The position numbers and the translations under genes were made by a program. A stretch of DNA of 64,000 bases, taken from positions 1,278,001 through 1,342,000 of the forward strand of contig NZ_CP100390.1 of NCBI RefSeq assembly GCF_026016465.1. Reading direction: 5' to 3'. The notes below the pieces were generated by a model, which was not told the DNA's origin, did not search any database, and saw only the letters and a list, made by a program, of their open reading frames with translations. Of the stretch, positions 24,900-34,077 are shown one piece after another (position 1 is the first letter of the stretch; each line of letters opens with the position of its first letter). This DNA is from Alkalimarinus alittae (lineage in GTDB: Bacteria > Pseudomonadota > Gammaproteobacteria > Pseudomonadales > Oleiphilaceae).

Positions 24900-26309
24900 T
24901 CACTCTTCCCATTGTTTTGTTTTCATGGACGCAATGTAGCCGTCAACCGCTGCCTTGGTATTGTTGTCTCGATAAATCTCTGTGACTGTCTGGTTGTTCT
25001 TTGAGCAGTAGTAAACGATGTTTACTAGCTCATCCCTAAACTGCGTTAAGTCCGTTATGCACCGAGAAAGAGCTGATCGAATAGTCTTGTCCATGTTGGC
25101 TGAATAACTATCATTTAGCATGGGGTTCGCTGCAACATTAAGAATTACCCTGCCATTATCCTTAATCCTTGATTCAACTAAAGAAAAAAATTCGAAAGTC
25201 GATGTGTGCATAGGGATAGTTGCAGCATTAGAGTAGAGATCTACAACAATCGAGTCCCACTTTGCTTCCTTGTTGGCTAGCAAAAAGTTTCTTGCATCAT
25301 GAGCTATGAATTGCCCACTGATGGGCTCACCAAGAAAAAGGTCTTCTGCTACAGGCTTAATTTTTGAGTCGATATCAATATAAGTAAAATGGGCTCCATT
25401 TTGGGTTTCTGCGGAAAGAGTGAACCCCCCAGCCCCTAATACAAGGATCTCTTTATTAGATGCGTCATCTGAAAAAATGCCGTCTTTGATCATTTCAATG
25501 TAAGGCCACCCTTTACGGTCCTCTTTGCCAATAAAAGAAGCGCTGCTTCGATTAATAATAAAACGTTTCCCCTTTGGATGGTCGGCCACGTTGAAATTAG
25601 AGTACGGCGTTGTTTCAGCAAATATGCTGTTACTCACTTTTATGTTTAGAACGTAGGTGATGGACAATGATATAAGCGCAATAGCGATAATAAATTTAGA
25701 TTTTGTCGATTGCCAATTCAAAAGGAATACTAAACAGCTAGCCAGAATGAGGCAGTTGATGAAAATTGAGTAACCAACCCCAAGAAAATACATGATGACT
25801 AACGAGGTCAGAAGGCATCCAAGCACGTTACCTACAGTACTTAGTGCGGTTGCATTTCCTGCGGCTTCGCTCTTGTTCGTATCCTGGTTGGACGTGTGTA
25901 ATAACAGTGGAACGGTTTGCCCTAGAAAAAACACTAATGGAGACATGATTAATAAACAGAACGCAAATAGATGAACGAGTGGGTTGTGCAGGGTAGGGAT
26001 TAAGGGTGTCATCTCTATAATGGTTTCGAAAAATAAATTGACGAAAACATATGAAAGGCCAATCCCAAATAATGAGATGCTGAATAATAAGTTAATAATT
26101 AATGTTCTGGAGTAGGCTGCACTACTTTTCTTCCCTCCCCAGTAGTAACCCAAGGCCAGTGCGCCTAAGAAACAGCTAATTACAATAGATGTTGTCAGCA
26201 CGGAGCTTCCAACGTAAGGCGCTGTCTGGCGTATTGTAATCATCTGAAGACCGCTGCTAGCTAACCCTTCCAGAAGTAAAATCAAAGCAGCCTTATACTT
26301 AAGCATCAT
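24900..26309 (-). CDS. Spermidine-synthase-like membrane protein
   Basis: About 469 residues. The first 220 contain seven to eight membrane segments, as in fused MFS/spermidine-synthase-like proteins. The second half is a class I methyltransferase-like Rossmann domain, with LVLGAGGFT for the nucleotide loop and TYIDID as the acidic residue after strand 2. It resembles the polyamine synthase fold, but a real aminopropyl transfer activity is not certain. An ATG pair at 26309/26306 is the most likely start. An upstream TTG at 26330 is possible. No good Shine-Dalgarno is visible. It ends three bases before the Cas4-like pair and may be co-transcribed with it. Confidence 0.75.
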   Translation of the reverse strand: MMLKYKAALILLLEGLASSGLQMITIRQTAPYVGSSVLTTSIVISCFLGALALGYYWGGKKSSAAYSRTLIINLLFSISLFGIGLSYVFVNLFFETIIEMTPLIPTLHNPLVHLFAFCLLIMSPLVFFLGQTVPLLLHTSNQDTNKSEAAGNATALSTVGNVLGCLLTSLVIMYFLGVGYSIFINCLILASCLVFLLNWQSTKSKFIIAIALISLSITYVLNIKVSNSIFAETTPYSNFNVADHPKGKRFIINRSSASFIGKEDRKGWPYIEMIKDGIFSDDASNKEILVLGAGGFTLSAETQNGAHFTYIDIDSKIKPVAEDLFLGEPISGQFIAHDARNFLLANKEAKWDSIVVDLYSNAATIPMHTSTFEFFSLVESRIKDNGRVILNVAANPMLNDSYSANMDKTIRSALSRCITDLTQFRDELVNIVYYCSKNNQTVTEIYRDNNTKAAVDGYIASMKTKQWEE

Positions 26310-26880
26310 AGAAACAACCACAAAAAACAAAGAGGCTGGAAAAGTACCTTTTCTGCTTTATACATACCTCATAGAAAGGGTCAAAGATCAGATACCTTTA
26401 ATTTTTCTTGCGGGTTGATGTGATTTATTGTAATTTCCTAAATGTACCTTAGGGTACAGCGTAAAAATGCCACAATGAGTCAGGAAGCAGGCATTGACCG
26501 ATATAGGTTTGACTCAAACTCCACAATCCAATCTTTCTATACTCTTCACTACCCCCTTAATCTAATAGGTCTGTCGACCTGTACCCTCTATTTTTGTATC
26601 TATAACTCCCACAAAATATCTACTACGTCGCTTAACTGTCACTGCTTAATGGCCGTTTGATTGACGAACCATTTTTATTTAATCACCCCCAAAAAGACGA
26701 TTTAGTTTGTTCTCCTACTGGTTGAGTACAAATCCAATCGCCTTTGGCGCACCTGATTCTTGTTGTTATTGCATTTGCAGTAGCACTTGATTAGTTCCCT
26801 CAATTAGCCATGAAACGGGAATGGACACTGCGGTGTTTGGCTAAAACTCAACCAATTTCGAAACAATAGGAGATACAACT
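26310..26880. other. Divergent intergenic region before the rightward module
   Basis: Separates the leftward spermidine-synthase-like gene from the rightward module. It holds the first copy of an 83-bp leader repeat (26771-26853) and AGGAG just before the next gene. A short frame at 26442-26660 lacks a Shine-Dalgarno and I do not support it. Confidence 0.5.
26771..26853 (+). repeat. 83-bp leader repeat, copy 1
   Basis: Near-identical to 27569-27651 and placed the same way, 27 bases before a start codon. It contains the self-complementary pair TTCCC...GGGAA and ends in CTCAACC. It is probably a 5' untranslated leader or promoter segment shared by two small genes. Confidence 0.8.
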
Positions 26881-27147
26881 ATGTTCGATGATCTAGAAAT
26901 AATCTATATGCGTGCGTACAAATCCTTAGGGGTTTGGCGTATTGCTAAAAGACTGTGCCTTGGCTACTTGTCTGTTCCTACCGGGGTAACCTTATGGAAT
27001 GTTTTTGAAAAAGAGCCAATTAATATAGCTATTGCATTGAGCATGATTACTGCTTCATGCATTGCTCAACTCGTCGTTGAAAGCAAAGTCGCTCACTACG
27101 AAAGTATGGTGAAATTGCTGGAGAAAAAGCTTGGTAGTGCACCTTAA
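26881..27147 (+). CDS. Small membrane protein, first gene of module
   Basis: An 88-residue protein, not recognised. It has a probable membrane segment at residues 28-45 and another at 50-68, and a charged C-terminus. It is preceded by AGGAG nine bases before the ATG and by the 83-bp leader repeat. The next gene follows after 57 bases. Confidence 0.6.
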   Translation: MFDDLEIIYMRAYKSLGVWRIAKRLCLGYLSVPTGVTLWNVFEKEPINIAIALSMITASCIAQLVVESKVAHYESMVKLLEKKLGSAP

Positions 27148-27204
27148 ACTTACCTGTGTTGATTTTTTGATCACATAGGTACAGAATAAAAGGAGATAAT
27201 TACC

Positions 27205-27348
27205 ATGAGTAATATGATGATTGAACAAATAGCTATTTTCACATTTCTGTTAGTGGCAACCATACTCGCTTTTGCATGGTTTGATACTAGAGCAGAAAAA
27301 AAACTTATTCGAAATATTAAGAATAAGAACCATCTTAACAGCCATTAA
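27205..27348 (+). CDS. Very small single-span membrane protein
   Basis: A 47-residue peptide. Residues 8-28 are a clear membrane segment, followed by a basic tail (RAEKKLIRNIKNKN). The AGGAG seven to eight bases upstream is strong evidence that it is translated. Function unknown. Confidence 0.6.
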   Translation: MSNMMIEQIAIFTFLLVATILAFAWFDTRAEKKLIRNIKNKNHLNSH

Positions 27349-27359
27349 TATTGGCTCTT

Positions 27360-27405
27360 TAAGTTAATCCGTATGCTCTAATCCATTTAGAGCATCGTTA
27401 ACTTA
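27360..27405. promoter_or_regulatory. Two-part inverted repeat after the small genes
   Basis: The outer arms TAAGTTAA / TTAACTTA enclose the inner arms ATGCTCTA / TAGAGCAT around a six-base loop. There is no strong T-run right after it, so it may be a processing or weak termination hairpin and not a classical terminator. Confidence 0.5.
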
Positions 27406-27568
27406 TGCCTCAAGATATGTTTTTACATTTCTGAAACCCCCTTAGAGCAGCATAACTATCTAGTTTCGCGCTCAATCGTTTCGAACTATAGATCAATCTT
27501 TTGATCCTATCCTATGTGATAAGGGTTGCTTTTGTTTGTTCGAAATTCCTCAAATCTCGTATGTTGCT

Positions 27569-27651
27569 GCATTTGCAATAACACTTGATAAGTTCCCTCA
27601 ATTAGCCATGAAACGGGAATGGACACTACTGTGTTTGGCTATAACTCAACC
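27569..27651 (+). repeat. 83-bp leader repeat, copy 2
   Basis: Second copy of 26771-26853. It lies 28 bases before the ATG at 27679. Most differences are single-base changes in the first third and near position 60. Confidence 0.8.
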
Positions 27652-27678
27652 TACAAATCAAAACATGGAGAATCAATA

Positions 27679-27918
27679 ATGTTTGATTTTATTGCTCACG
27701 TAGCACTTAACAACCGAAAGAATAATATTCAAGAGGCTGTTAATAAATCAGTAGAAAAATCCCATTTGGGGAAATTCATAGTCTGTATTACCCGTGCTAA
27801 GAATGTTCTGATTCTTTCCGAATATTCAGCTCAGGTTAGAAATGATATTACCGGTATTGTATTTGATACGGTTAACGGTTATCACCTGTCTAGCACGAAC
27901 ACTAAAGGAGCAATCTAA
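27679..27918 (+). CDS. Small hypothetical protein
   Basis: A 79-residue protein starting MFDFIAHVAL, not recognised. GGAGAAT precedes the ATG by seven bases. A start at 27619 would lie inside the leader repeat and has no ribosome site. Its stop codon overlaps the next start, which suggests translational coupling. Confidence 0.55.
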   Translation: MFDFIAHVALNNRKNNIQEAVNKSVEKSHLGKFIVCITRAKNVLILSEYSAQVRNDITGIVFDTVNGYHLSSTNTKGAI

Positions 27919-28280
27919 TGACTTTTTTCAGTCTTTTTTTGGGTGCTCTCATTTGTTTCTTTTTCACATCGTTGCTTGCTAAGGTTTTTGAATACGGTTT
28001 CGCCTTCGGCGATAAATCAGTGGGAGCTACACTAAGGTATGGCCCTGCTATCCTTAAAAAAACGCTTAAACTAAGCTTAAACCTACTTGTAATATGCCTC
28101 GGCTTTCTACTCGGTATGACCAAAAAAATAGGTCATAAATTGAATAGAGATGGTGATGTGATTATTACGGAGCTCAATACCTCCCCTGAAGAATTATTAC
28201 GGGATGTTAACCAAAAGATAATCAATCCCCATAGGCGCTCGCCTGTTCTGATTGAATATCCCTCTCAACAAAATAAATAG
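27918..28280 (+). CDS. Small two-span membrane protein
   Basis: A 120-residue protein with membrane segments near residues 3-22 and 53-70, and a polar C-terminal half. The ATG overlaps the stop of the preceding gene, and AAAGGAG lies upstream. Not recognised. An inner-membrane accessory role in the module is possible. Confidence 0.55.
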   Translation: MTFFSLFLGALICFFFTSLLAKVFEYGFAFGDKSVGATLRYGPAILKKTLKLSLNLLVICLGFLLGMTKKIGHKLNRDGDVIITELNTSPEELLRDVNQKIINPHRRSPVLIEYPSQQNK

Positions 28281-28491
28281 GCGATACATCGCGTATCAAA
28301 AGGCTATATTAATTGGCCATATTGGCTAAATTAAACAAAGCGACAATCAATATCAGCAGCATCAATCACACCCACCGCAACAAGCATTAGGGCGTGCTTT
28401 TAATGATGATATAGATTTCTAGAACGGCTTAACCAATAACCCCGATGGGACTTTACCCATCAAGGGCGAGTCTCATCATTTTCTAAGGTAA

Positions 28492-28689
28492 ATGAATATG
28501 GGATTCGCAAGAAAAGAAGTGTACTACTGGTTGGAAACGGCAACTACCAAGCAATTAAAAAGCATGCTTGATTCATTAGGCGCCTATAACAATCTACTAT
28601 CCTGTAAAGAGCAGCTAGCCTCATCGAAATGGTTTCGTACCAAAATCATTGAGGAAATTAATGCTCGTGAGGAGGCTGGACAACGCTAA
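28492..28689 (+). CDS. Small hypothetical protein
   Basis: A 65-residue, helix-rich protein, not recognised. The ATG at 28492 is shortly followed by a second ATG at 28498, and TAAGG lies upstream. The leader contains a hairpin (CGATGGG...CCCATC, 28440-28466) like the other leaders of this module. Its last ten codons overlap a leftward gene. Confidence 0.5.
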   Translation: MNMGFARKEVYYWLETATTKQLKSMLDSLGAYNNLLSCKEQLASSKWFRTKIIEEINAREEAGQR

Positions 28690-28999
28690 AAATTGTCTTC
28701 TTCTTTCTCAACTTTTCAAGTAACAAATTAGTTTCATCCTCTGAACCACAAATGATTGATTGTAATGCCTGCCATTCCAATGTGTTCGGCTTATCTCTCA
28801 AATGTTTGTCGGCTTCTTCGCGCAAATACTCAAGAAAATAAGGGCTTGCTGCCTCTCTTGCCTTGATGTACTGCGCATAAGTTTTGATTGACCTGGCTTC
28901 AATACCCGCCTTTGCGAGTAATGGTTCCTGACTTTCAAGGCCCACTTTTGTAAATCGAAAATTTCCGTTGTTATCAACGATGTAATCTTTGCTTTGCAT
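28658..28999 (-). CDS. Hypothetical protein on the opposite strand
   Basis: A 113-residue soluble protein beginning MQSKDYIVDN, not recognised. GAGG lies nine bases before the ATG. It is the only leftward gene inside the rightward module, and its 3' end overlaps the small gene at 28492-28689 in tail-to-tail fashion. Composition looks like real protein, but there is no domain to support it. Confidence 0.45.
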   Translation of the reverse strand: MQSKDYIVDNNGNFRFTKVGLESQEPLLAKAGIEARSIKTYAQYIKAREAASPYFLEYLREEADKHLRDKPNTLEWQALQSIICGSEDETNLLLEKLRKKKTIFSVVQPPHEH

Positions 29000-29060
29000 A
29001 TATCTCAACCTCTATGGGGAGCTTATACCCCATATACTCAACTAGCAACTGGAGCAATCT

Positions 29061-30014
29061 ATGACGTCTACTCAAGCAGTAGCGACGATGGACTGGAAAA
29101 CAGCAATTTCAACGTCTGAGTCTAAGTTTAAAGAATTCAATACGTTAGACTTTTCTCAAGAGCAGATCTTTGCGACCCAGCTAATGAAGAACAATGACTA
29201 TCTTCTTCAAACCGCAAAGAAAGACCCAACCTCACTTAAATTGGCATTGTATAACGTAGCCGCAATTGGACTTTCGTTACATCCAAGTAGTGGGCTGGCG
29301 TATCTTATTCCTCGCAAGGGGAAAATAATTGTCGATATTTCATATCGAGGTTTAATTAAACTTGGTGTTGAAAGTGGGGCAATTCGTTGGGCAAAAGCAG
29401 AGTTAGTTTATGCTCAAGATAGCTTTACTTACCACGGTCCAGCAGAAAAACCGACTCATAACTACGATCCGTTTGAATCAAATCGTGGTGAGCTTAGAGG
29501 CGGGTATTGTATTGCTGAATTAGCCAGTGGCGGATTCTTGGTTGAAGCTATGTCGAAAGCTGACATGGACAAAATCAGAAATTCATCTGAAGCGTTCAAA
29601 AAGAAATCTGGCCCCTGGGTAGAGTGGGAAGACCAGATGCAACTTAAAAGTATCGTAAAACGTGCTTACAAATGGTGGCCCAGTTCTAACTATCGAATGG
29701 CTGAAGCCGTTCGAATTCTTAATGAAGATAATGAAGAAGGACTGTCTAGCATTAAAGAATCGGTTTCCACTGTTGTGTCATTACCTGAACCACCAAGACC
29801 TGAAGATGTTTCAACTAAAGTCGTATCTTTCGTGAACCAACTGGTTGTACGAGCGATCGATACGGGTGCTTATGAAGCGTCCAAAGAACTCGCTAGATCC
29901 AGGCTAACAAACCTCAGTGATCTTTCATACGCGTTAAATGAGATAGGTAGGGCAGCAACAGATCAAGGTCAATATGACAACTCTGTTGTAGCTGAAATCA
30001 TGCCTAATTCTTAA
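29061..30014 (+). CDS. recT: RecT-family single-strand annealing protein
   Basis: A 317-residue RecT/Bet recombinase. The family core is clear: LYNVAAIGLSLHPSSGLAY, then ISYRGLIKLG, and later MQLKSIVKRAYKWWP. It anneals complementary strands during homologous recombination, together with an exonuclease, which is encoded next. TGGAG precedes the ATG by eight bases. The leader carries a perfect ATGGGG...CCCCAT hairpin (29014-29033). The same gene pair is found in SXT/R391 elements and IncA/C plasmids (bet and exo). Confidence 0.95.
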   Translation: MTSTQAVATMDWKTAISTSESKFKEFNTLDFSQEQIFATQLMKNNDYLLQTAKKDPTSLKLALYNVAAIGLSLHPSSGLAYLIPRKGKIIVDISYRGLIKLGVESGAIRWAKAELVYAQDSFTYHGPAEKPTHNYDPFESNRGELRGGYCIAELASGGFLVEAMSKADMDKIRNSSEAFKKKSGPWVEWEDQMQLKSIVKRAYKWWPSSNYRMAEAVRILNEDNEEGLSSIKESVSTVVSLPEPPRPEDVSTKVVSFVNQLVVRAIDTGAYEASKELARSRLTNLSDLSYALNEIGRAATDQGQYDNSVVAEIMPNS

Positions 30015-30095
30015 CTTTATTTCGCTATAACCAAACCCGAAGGGAATAATATCATCCCATTGGGCTGGTGTTATTTTTTTCTTAGGGAGGATTTT

Positions 30096-31103
30096 ATGCC
30101 AGCTAAGATGATTGTAGTAAATCTTTCTCAAGGGACTGATGAATGGCTGAAATGGAGGTCTGGTGGCATTACCGCTACAGACATCATCATCATTCTAGGA
30201 TTAAGCCCTCATAAGACTCGATGGCAGCTTTGGGCAGAGAAAGTTGGTCGCATTAATGCGCCTGATATATCAAAAAACCCGAATGTTATAAGAGGAAATA
30301 GACTGGAGGATGATATTCGCCTGTTAGCGGAAGACCGCTATGGTGACATTCTACTGCCTATATGTGGTGAATTTGGTGAATGGCCTATTCTTCGTGCGAG
30401 TTTTGATGGTTTAGATACTGCCCTCAAACCGTATGAATTTAAAGCCCCCGCCGATTCAACCTACGAAACTTTAGAACAAGAAGGTGTCAACGCCAGCACT
30501 TACAAAATGTATGAAGCGCAAGTTCATGCTCAATGTGTTGTTGCCGGCAAACGAGAAGGCCAGCTTATTTTCTATAAAGAAGATGGCAAAGATCTGGATT
30601 TCACCGTAACGCTTACGAATGAATATGCAGAACACATCATTAATGAAGCTAAAATCTTTTGGCAGATGGTTGTTAAAAAGAAGCCGCCGGCACTTGACCC
30701 AGAAAGAGACTGGTTTATACCCGAAAAGGGTGAGACTTGCTTTATATGGGAGACCAAGGTTGGAGCATGGTGTATGAACAATCATCGCATCAATACGTTG
30801 AAAGCTGAACTTATTGCGCTGCAACAGGCGCAGGAACCTCTACAAAAAGAAATTATCCAGTTAATGGGGCCATATTATCAGGCCGACATTGGTGGTGTGA
30901 AAGTTTCCAGATTTACAAAGCAAGGAGGTATTGATTACAAAGAGTTTCTTAAAGACAAGTTTCCGGGTCAGGATTTATCTGATGAACTTGAAAGCTATAG
31001 GAAGTTATCTCGTGAAGAAACCAGGTTTACTAGGTCTTCTGATGAGCTTGTTAACCGTGAAGAGGGAGAAGTTATTACCTCAGTGAAAGCCGCTTACTTT
31101 TAA
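30096..31103 (+). CDS. exo: YqaJ-type phage recombination exonuclease
   Basis: A 335-residue PD-(D/E)XK exonuclease of the YqaJ/lambda-exo class. The opening motif GTDEWLKWRSGGITATD and the following KTRWQLWAEK are diagnostic. The acidic residue in ASFDGLD and the EFK motif supply the metal site. It resects double-strand ends for the adjacent RecT. GGGAGG lies six bases before the ATG at 30096, which decides the start. The leader holds a CCC-GGGA / TCCC-GGG hairpin (30036-30064). Confidence 0.93.
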   Translation: MPAKMIVVNLSQGTDEWLKWRSGGITATDIIIILGLSPHKTRWQLWAEKVGRINAPDISKNPNVIRGNRLEDDIRLLAEDRYGDILLPICGEFGEWPILRASFDGLDTALKPYEFKAPADSTYETLEQEGVNASTYKMYEAQVHAQCVVAGKREGQLIFYKEDGKDLDFTVTLTNEYAEHIINEAKIFWQMVVKKKPPALDPERDWFIPEKGETCFIWETKVGAWCMNNHRINTLKAELIALQQAQEPLQKEIIQLMGPYYQADIGGVKVSRFTKQGGIDYKEFLKDKFPGQDLSDELESYRKLSREETRFTRSSDELVNREEGEVITSVKAAYF

Positions 31104-31165
31104 AAGTACAGGTTTAACAAAAAATAAAGAAGTCTACGTGTAGCGCGCTCTCCAACTGGAGGCGG

Positions 31166-31226
31166 GCTCACAGGCTTCCCCTAAATGCTTTATGTCATAT
31201 GAGAGTGTTTAGGGGAGCCTGTGAGC
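31166..31226 (+). promoter_or_regulatory. Long leader hairpin
   Basis: Arms of about 20 bases (starting GCTCACAGGCT and ending AGCCTGTGAGC) pair almost perfectly, with one bulged base, around a loop near 31190-31205. It lies 35 bases before the next start codon. It is the largest hairpin among the leaders of this module. Confidence 0.7.
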
Positions 31227-31260
31227 TTCAAATCCAGTTAACTTATTGTGGAGAAGCGCT

Positions 31261-31500
31261 ATGGCTTACCAAAGAGAAATACATTTACCGGCTGATTCGC
31301 AAGTTAATGCCGCAATATCAGCTGCTATTGACGACGCAGACAAACTGGCTAAACGAAGTGGCTGTAAAATGACAGTGGTTCGCACACTGAATTATGGAAT
31401 TTGTGTTTACCCTGACTTTAAAATGATTGTATGCAAACACGAGATCGTAGAAGAAATCTACAACACTGAAAACGGTTTCAAATTCGCGGAAACGGGATAA
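31261..31500 (+). CDS. Small hypothetical protein
   Basis: A 79-residue protein starting MAYQREIHLP, not recognised. GGAGAAG precedes the ATG by five bases. It has no cysteines near its start and is followed by a structured 318-bp gap before the ATPase gene. Confidence 0.55.
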   Translation: MAYQREIHLPADSQVNAAISAAIDDADKLAKRSGCKMTVVRTLNYGICVYPDFKMIVCKHEIVEEIYNTENGFKFAETG

Positions 31501-31546
31501 ATACCGGTGCCATGAAAAACAAACGATATTTGTAATAAATATGATT

Positions 31547-31615
31547 GAGGTGAGTGCAATAATTGTACTCACCTCATCTATAACGACTCAGCTGGAGTCG
31601 CTATAGATGAGGTGA
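31547..31615 (+). promoter_or_regulatory. Mutually exclusive hairpins, attenuator-like
   Basis: Segment 1 (GAGGTGAGT, 31547-31555) is perfectly complementary to ACTCACCTC at 31567-31575. The same stretch, extended to 31582, also pairs perfectly over 14 bases with TATAGATGAGGTGA at 31602-31615. Only one of the two hairpins can form at a time. The arrangement is that of a terminator/antiterminator or translational switch, placed about 200 bases before the CobS-like gene. There is no obvious T-run, so the mechanism is open. Confidence 0.6.
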
Positions 31616-31741
31616 TGAAAGCAAGATTAAGTAAAAGAATTTTTGCTCGTACTTAGTGCGACAAAATAAGTGTCCATCCTAGATATTGAAACGGACACAA
31701 CGGCTGCGGCTGTATATCTAAACTAAAAAAATAATGTCATG

Positions 31742-31766
31742 CCAGTAGGTCATCATCACCTACTGG
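31742..31766 (+). promoter_or_regulatory. Leader hairpin before the AAA ATPase gene
   Basis: Nine-base perfect arms CCAGTAGGT / ACCTACTGG around a seven-base loop, followed by the CTCAACTCAA element and the Shine-Dalgarno of the next gene. Confidence 0.65.
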
Positions 31767-31818
31767 GTGATTGATGTATCTATTGGTTGACGATAACTCA
31801 ACTCAATGGAATATAACT

Positions 31819-32784
31819 ATGTTCAAACGCGACCAAGCTCTTGCTGTACGCACTATTTTCAACCTTGATGTACCTGTAGAGGTAATCACTACTGGTTTCT
31901 CTGATACTAATAATCCTCATGTACCAAAAATAAATGAGGGGTATATTTTTAGAAGAGAGACTCTACGCGACATTTTGTCTTTTCTGGATGATCCAGATGA
32001 AGATGGACTGTTCTTTGCTGGTCACTACGGTGCTGGTAAAACAACCCTTCCTTACCAAGTAGCCGCAAGGCTCAGCTGGCCCATTCAATCTCTTACGGCG
32101 CATAGTCGTCTGGAGTTTGATGACCTAATGGGTACCTGGAAGCTCGTTAATGGTGTTATGGAATTTCTACACGGCCCATTAGCTATTGCTATGCGTGAAG
32201 GTCACCTTTTCATTTTGAATGAGATTGACCGCACTGATCCTGGTCAGCTTGCTGGTTTGCATGATGTTCTTGAAGGACATCCTTTAGTTATTGCAACTAA
32301 TGGTGGAGAGGTTATACGCGCACATGAGAACTTCCGATTCATAGCAACAGGAAATAGCTTAGGTTCTGGAGACAGTACTGGGCTATACCAAGGCGTTAAC
32401 CAATTGGATATCGCTTTTATGGATCGCTTTAGAGTCGTTGAAGTTCAATACCCCACTGAGGATATTGAAATGGCAATTCTCGAAAAGAAAACACCTGACC
32501 TACCAGAAGAAATTCGAAAGAATATGATCAAAGTTGCAAATAAAATACGCAACCTTTTCATTGGTGGTGAGGAAGTGGCAACGCCTCTAACGATTACAAT
32601 GTCTACAAGGGCTTTGTGTCGCTGGGCTAAGTTAACACTGGTGTTTCGCAATGCGCCTAATGCGCTTTCGTATGCTTTGAATCAGTCCTTGCTTGCAAAG
32701 GCTGAACCCGAGCAAAAGATTGCCATTGAGCAAATTGCTAAAGATGTGTTTGGTGAAAACTGGACTCAAAAGGATGCAGCATGA
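31819..32784 (+). CDS. CobS-like AAA (MoxR-type) ATPase
   Basis: A 321-residue AAA ATPase. Walker A is GHYGAGKTT (G68-T76), Walker B is LFILNEIDR, sensor 1 is ATGNS and an arginine-finger candidate follows in MDRF. It matches CobS-like ATPases of mobile elements, which act with a CobT-like VWA partner; that partner is encoded at 35654. Start: ATG at 31819, eight bases after TGGAA. An upstream ATG at 31771 lies just after a hairpin and is less likely. Its TGA overlaps the next ATG. Cobalamin synthesis is not implied by the context. A role in remodelling a DNA or protein complex is inferred. Confidence 0.88.
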   Translation: MFKRDQALAVRTIFNLDVPVEVITTGFSDTNNPHVPKINEGYIFRRETLRDILSFLDDPDEDGLFFAGHYGAGKTTLPYQVAARLSWPIQSLTAHSRLEFDDLMGTWKLVNGVMEFLHGPLAIAMREGHLFILNEIDRTDPGQLAGLHDVLEGHPLVIATNGGEVIRAHENFRFIATGNSLGSGDSTGLYQGVNQLDIAFMDRFRVVEVQYPTEDIEMAILEKKTPDLPEEIRKNMIKVANKIRNLFIGGEEVATPLTITMSTRALCRWAKLTLVFRNAPNALSYALNQSLLAKAEPEQKIAIEQIAKDVFGENWTQKDAA

Positions 32785-33590
32785 GTAATGACATAGCTGT
32801 TTTTCACTTTGCAGATGATCGCTCTGATAAAGTCTGGGCAATTGACTCAACGATAAATCAATCAGGGGAATACACTGTTTGGTATGGAAGAAATGGCAGC
32901 AAGCTTCGCCATGATTCCGTGTCAATTAGTCCTGATCGAGTGGCTCGTATAAACGAAAAGCTGAATAGTGGGTATGTACGACTGAAGGATAGAACCATAG
33001 ATGCAGAAACTTGCAGAATGATCTCTATTCATCAGGAAACTGAAACCACCGATTCTCTTCCTACCTCTCTGTGGTATCGAATTCATGATCAAGTCAGCCT
33101 AGCTGATATGAGTGATTTTTTGAAATCCACAGTAAGTAATCTTGCAGCTTATGATAAAAGGCAGTCTGAGTACCTTCAGGCGACCCCAGTTTATAAGTTG
33201 TTGCAGTTTGGTAATTCGAATGGATGTGCAGAATATAAAGAAGGCCCTCTGGGTGTTCTTTTGCTTTTCGCGCTTCGCCGCTACTTTCAGGAAAAGGTCG
33301 AACATCTTTTTCATAGTGGTGGGTTAGTTCAAATTGCCGACGACAATAACAATATGTTGCCTGATCGTTTTGAAGATCTAGGTGATTATATTACAGATAG
33401 TTGTAGACAATTGTTTAATGAGCTTGGATTTGATGATGAGATGTTCATTCTTCCCACTGCAAAACCTGTAGGCATGGAGCACTATTCATCCATTAAAACA
33501 ATTAAACAACTAGCAATAGCCATGGGCTGTATTAATGCACCAATTGATTTGTCTGTTCTGCAGATAGAAACAAAGGCCGCATTTTTTTAG
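32781..33590 (+). CDS. Hypothetical protein with WGR-like N-terminus
   Basis: A 269-residue protein. Residues about 12-70 (KVWAIDS, then YTVWYGRNGSKLR and a later GYVRL) look like a WGR domain, a nucleic-acid-associated module. The rest has no clear match. It overlaps the AAA gene by four bases (ATGA), so it is translationally coupled and probably works with that ATPase. The WGR call rests on the WYGR core and spacing only. Confidence 0.6.
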   Translation: MSNDIAVFHFADDRSDKVWAIDSTINQSGEYTVWYGRNGSKLRHDSVSISPDRVARINEKLNSGYVRLKDRTIDAETCRMISIHQETETTDSLPTSLWYRIHDQVSLADMSDFLKSTVSNLAAYDKRQSEYLQATPVYKLLQFGNSNGCAEYKEGPLGVLLLFALRRYFQEKVEHLFHSGGLVQIADDNNNMLPDRFEDLGDYITDSCRQLFNELGFDDEMFILPTAKPVGMEHYSSIKTIKQLAIAMGCINAPIDLSVLQIETKAAFF

Positions 33591-33654
33591 CGCATTTAAG
33601 AGAGTTTTTCTTTCTTTTCTATACCAACGAACAAGACAACCAGGGAGCAATATT

Positions 33655-33954
33655 ATGTTGTCATTGATTCAACGAGTAGGAGAACTACTTATACAAGTTG
33701 AGGTTAATCGAAGCTTGGGCGATAAAGAACGAGTAAGTGATTTGTATCTGGATGCTTATGATGAAGTCTTCAACGCAGGGTTAGATGCTTGTCTAATGGA
33801 TAAAACTAAAAAGTATGGAGTGTTTTTATTCCACTACCCAGAGTTTGTTAAACCGTGGGATGACGGGTACAACGAAGGAATGATTCGCATCTCTAGAAAT
33901 GGATGTGGATATTGCCAAGACCCAACTAGCCATATTTGCCCTTATCACGGGTAA
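33655..33954 (+). CDS. Hypothetical protein with C-terminal Cys/His cluster
   Basis: A 99-residue protein, not recognised. The last 20 residues contain CGYCQDPTSHICPYHG, a possible metal-binding site. GGGAGCAA lies seven bases before the ATG. The gene is part of the rightward unit. Confidence 0.5.
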   Translation: MLSLIQRVGELLIQVEVNRSLGDKERVSDLYLDAYDEVFNAGLDACLMDKTKKYGVFLFHYPEFVKPWDDGYNEGMIRISRNGCGYCQDPTSHICPYHG

Positions 33955-33991
33955 TACGACCTTAATGGGCTTCTGCCTGTTTATCTAATTT

Positions 33992-34050
33992 CTTGTCGAT
34001 CCTAGACAAGAAACTTAACCCAAAGGGAAATCAACCCTTTCGGGTCGGTT
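33992..34050 (+). promoter_or_regulatory. Leader with repeated GTCGAT hairpin
   Basis: CTTGTC-GATCCTA-GACAAG forms a six-base stem (33992-34010). A second hairpin (ACCC...GGGT) follows. A similar element occurs at 34536-34554 (CTTGTC-GATTTCA-GACAGG), and a weaker one near 34619-34640. All three precede start codons, so they look like a shared leader design. Confidence 0.55.
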
Positions 34051-34077
34051 TTCCTTATAAATACTTAGGACAACCTT

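Noticed and set aside
26442-26660. Possible 72-codon gene before the module
   Set aside because: No Shine-Dalgarno, no recognisable protein character, and it lies in an intergenic leader region.
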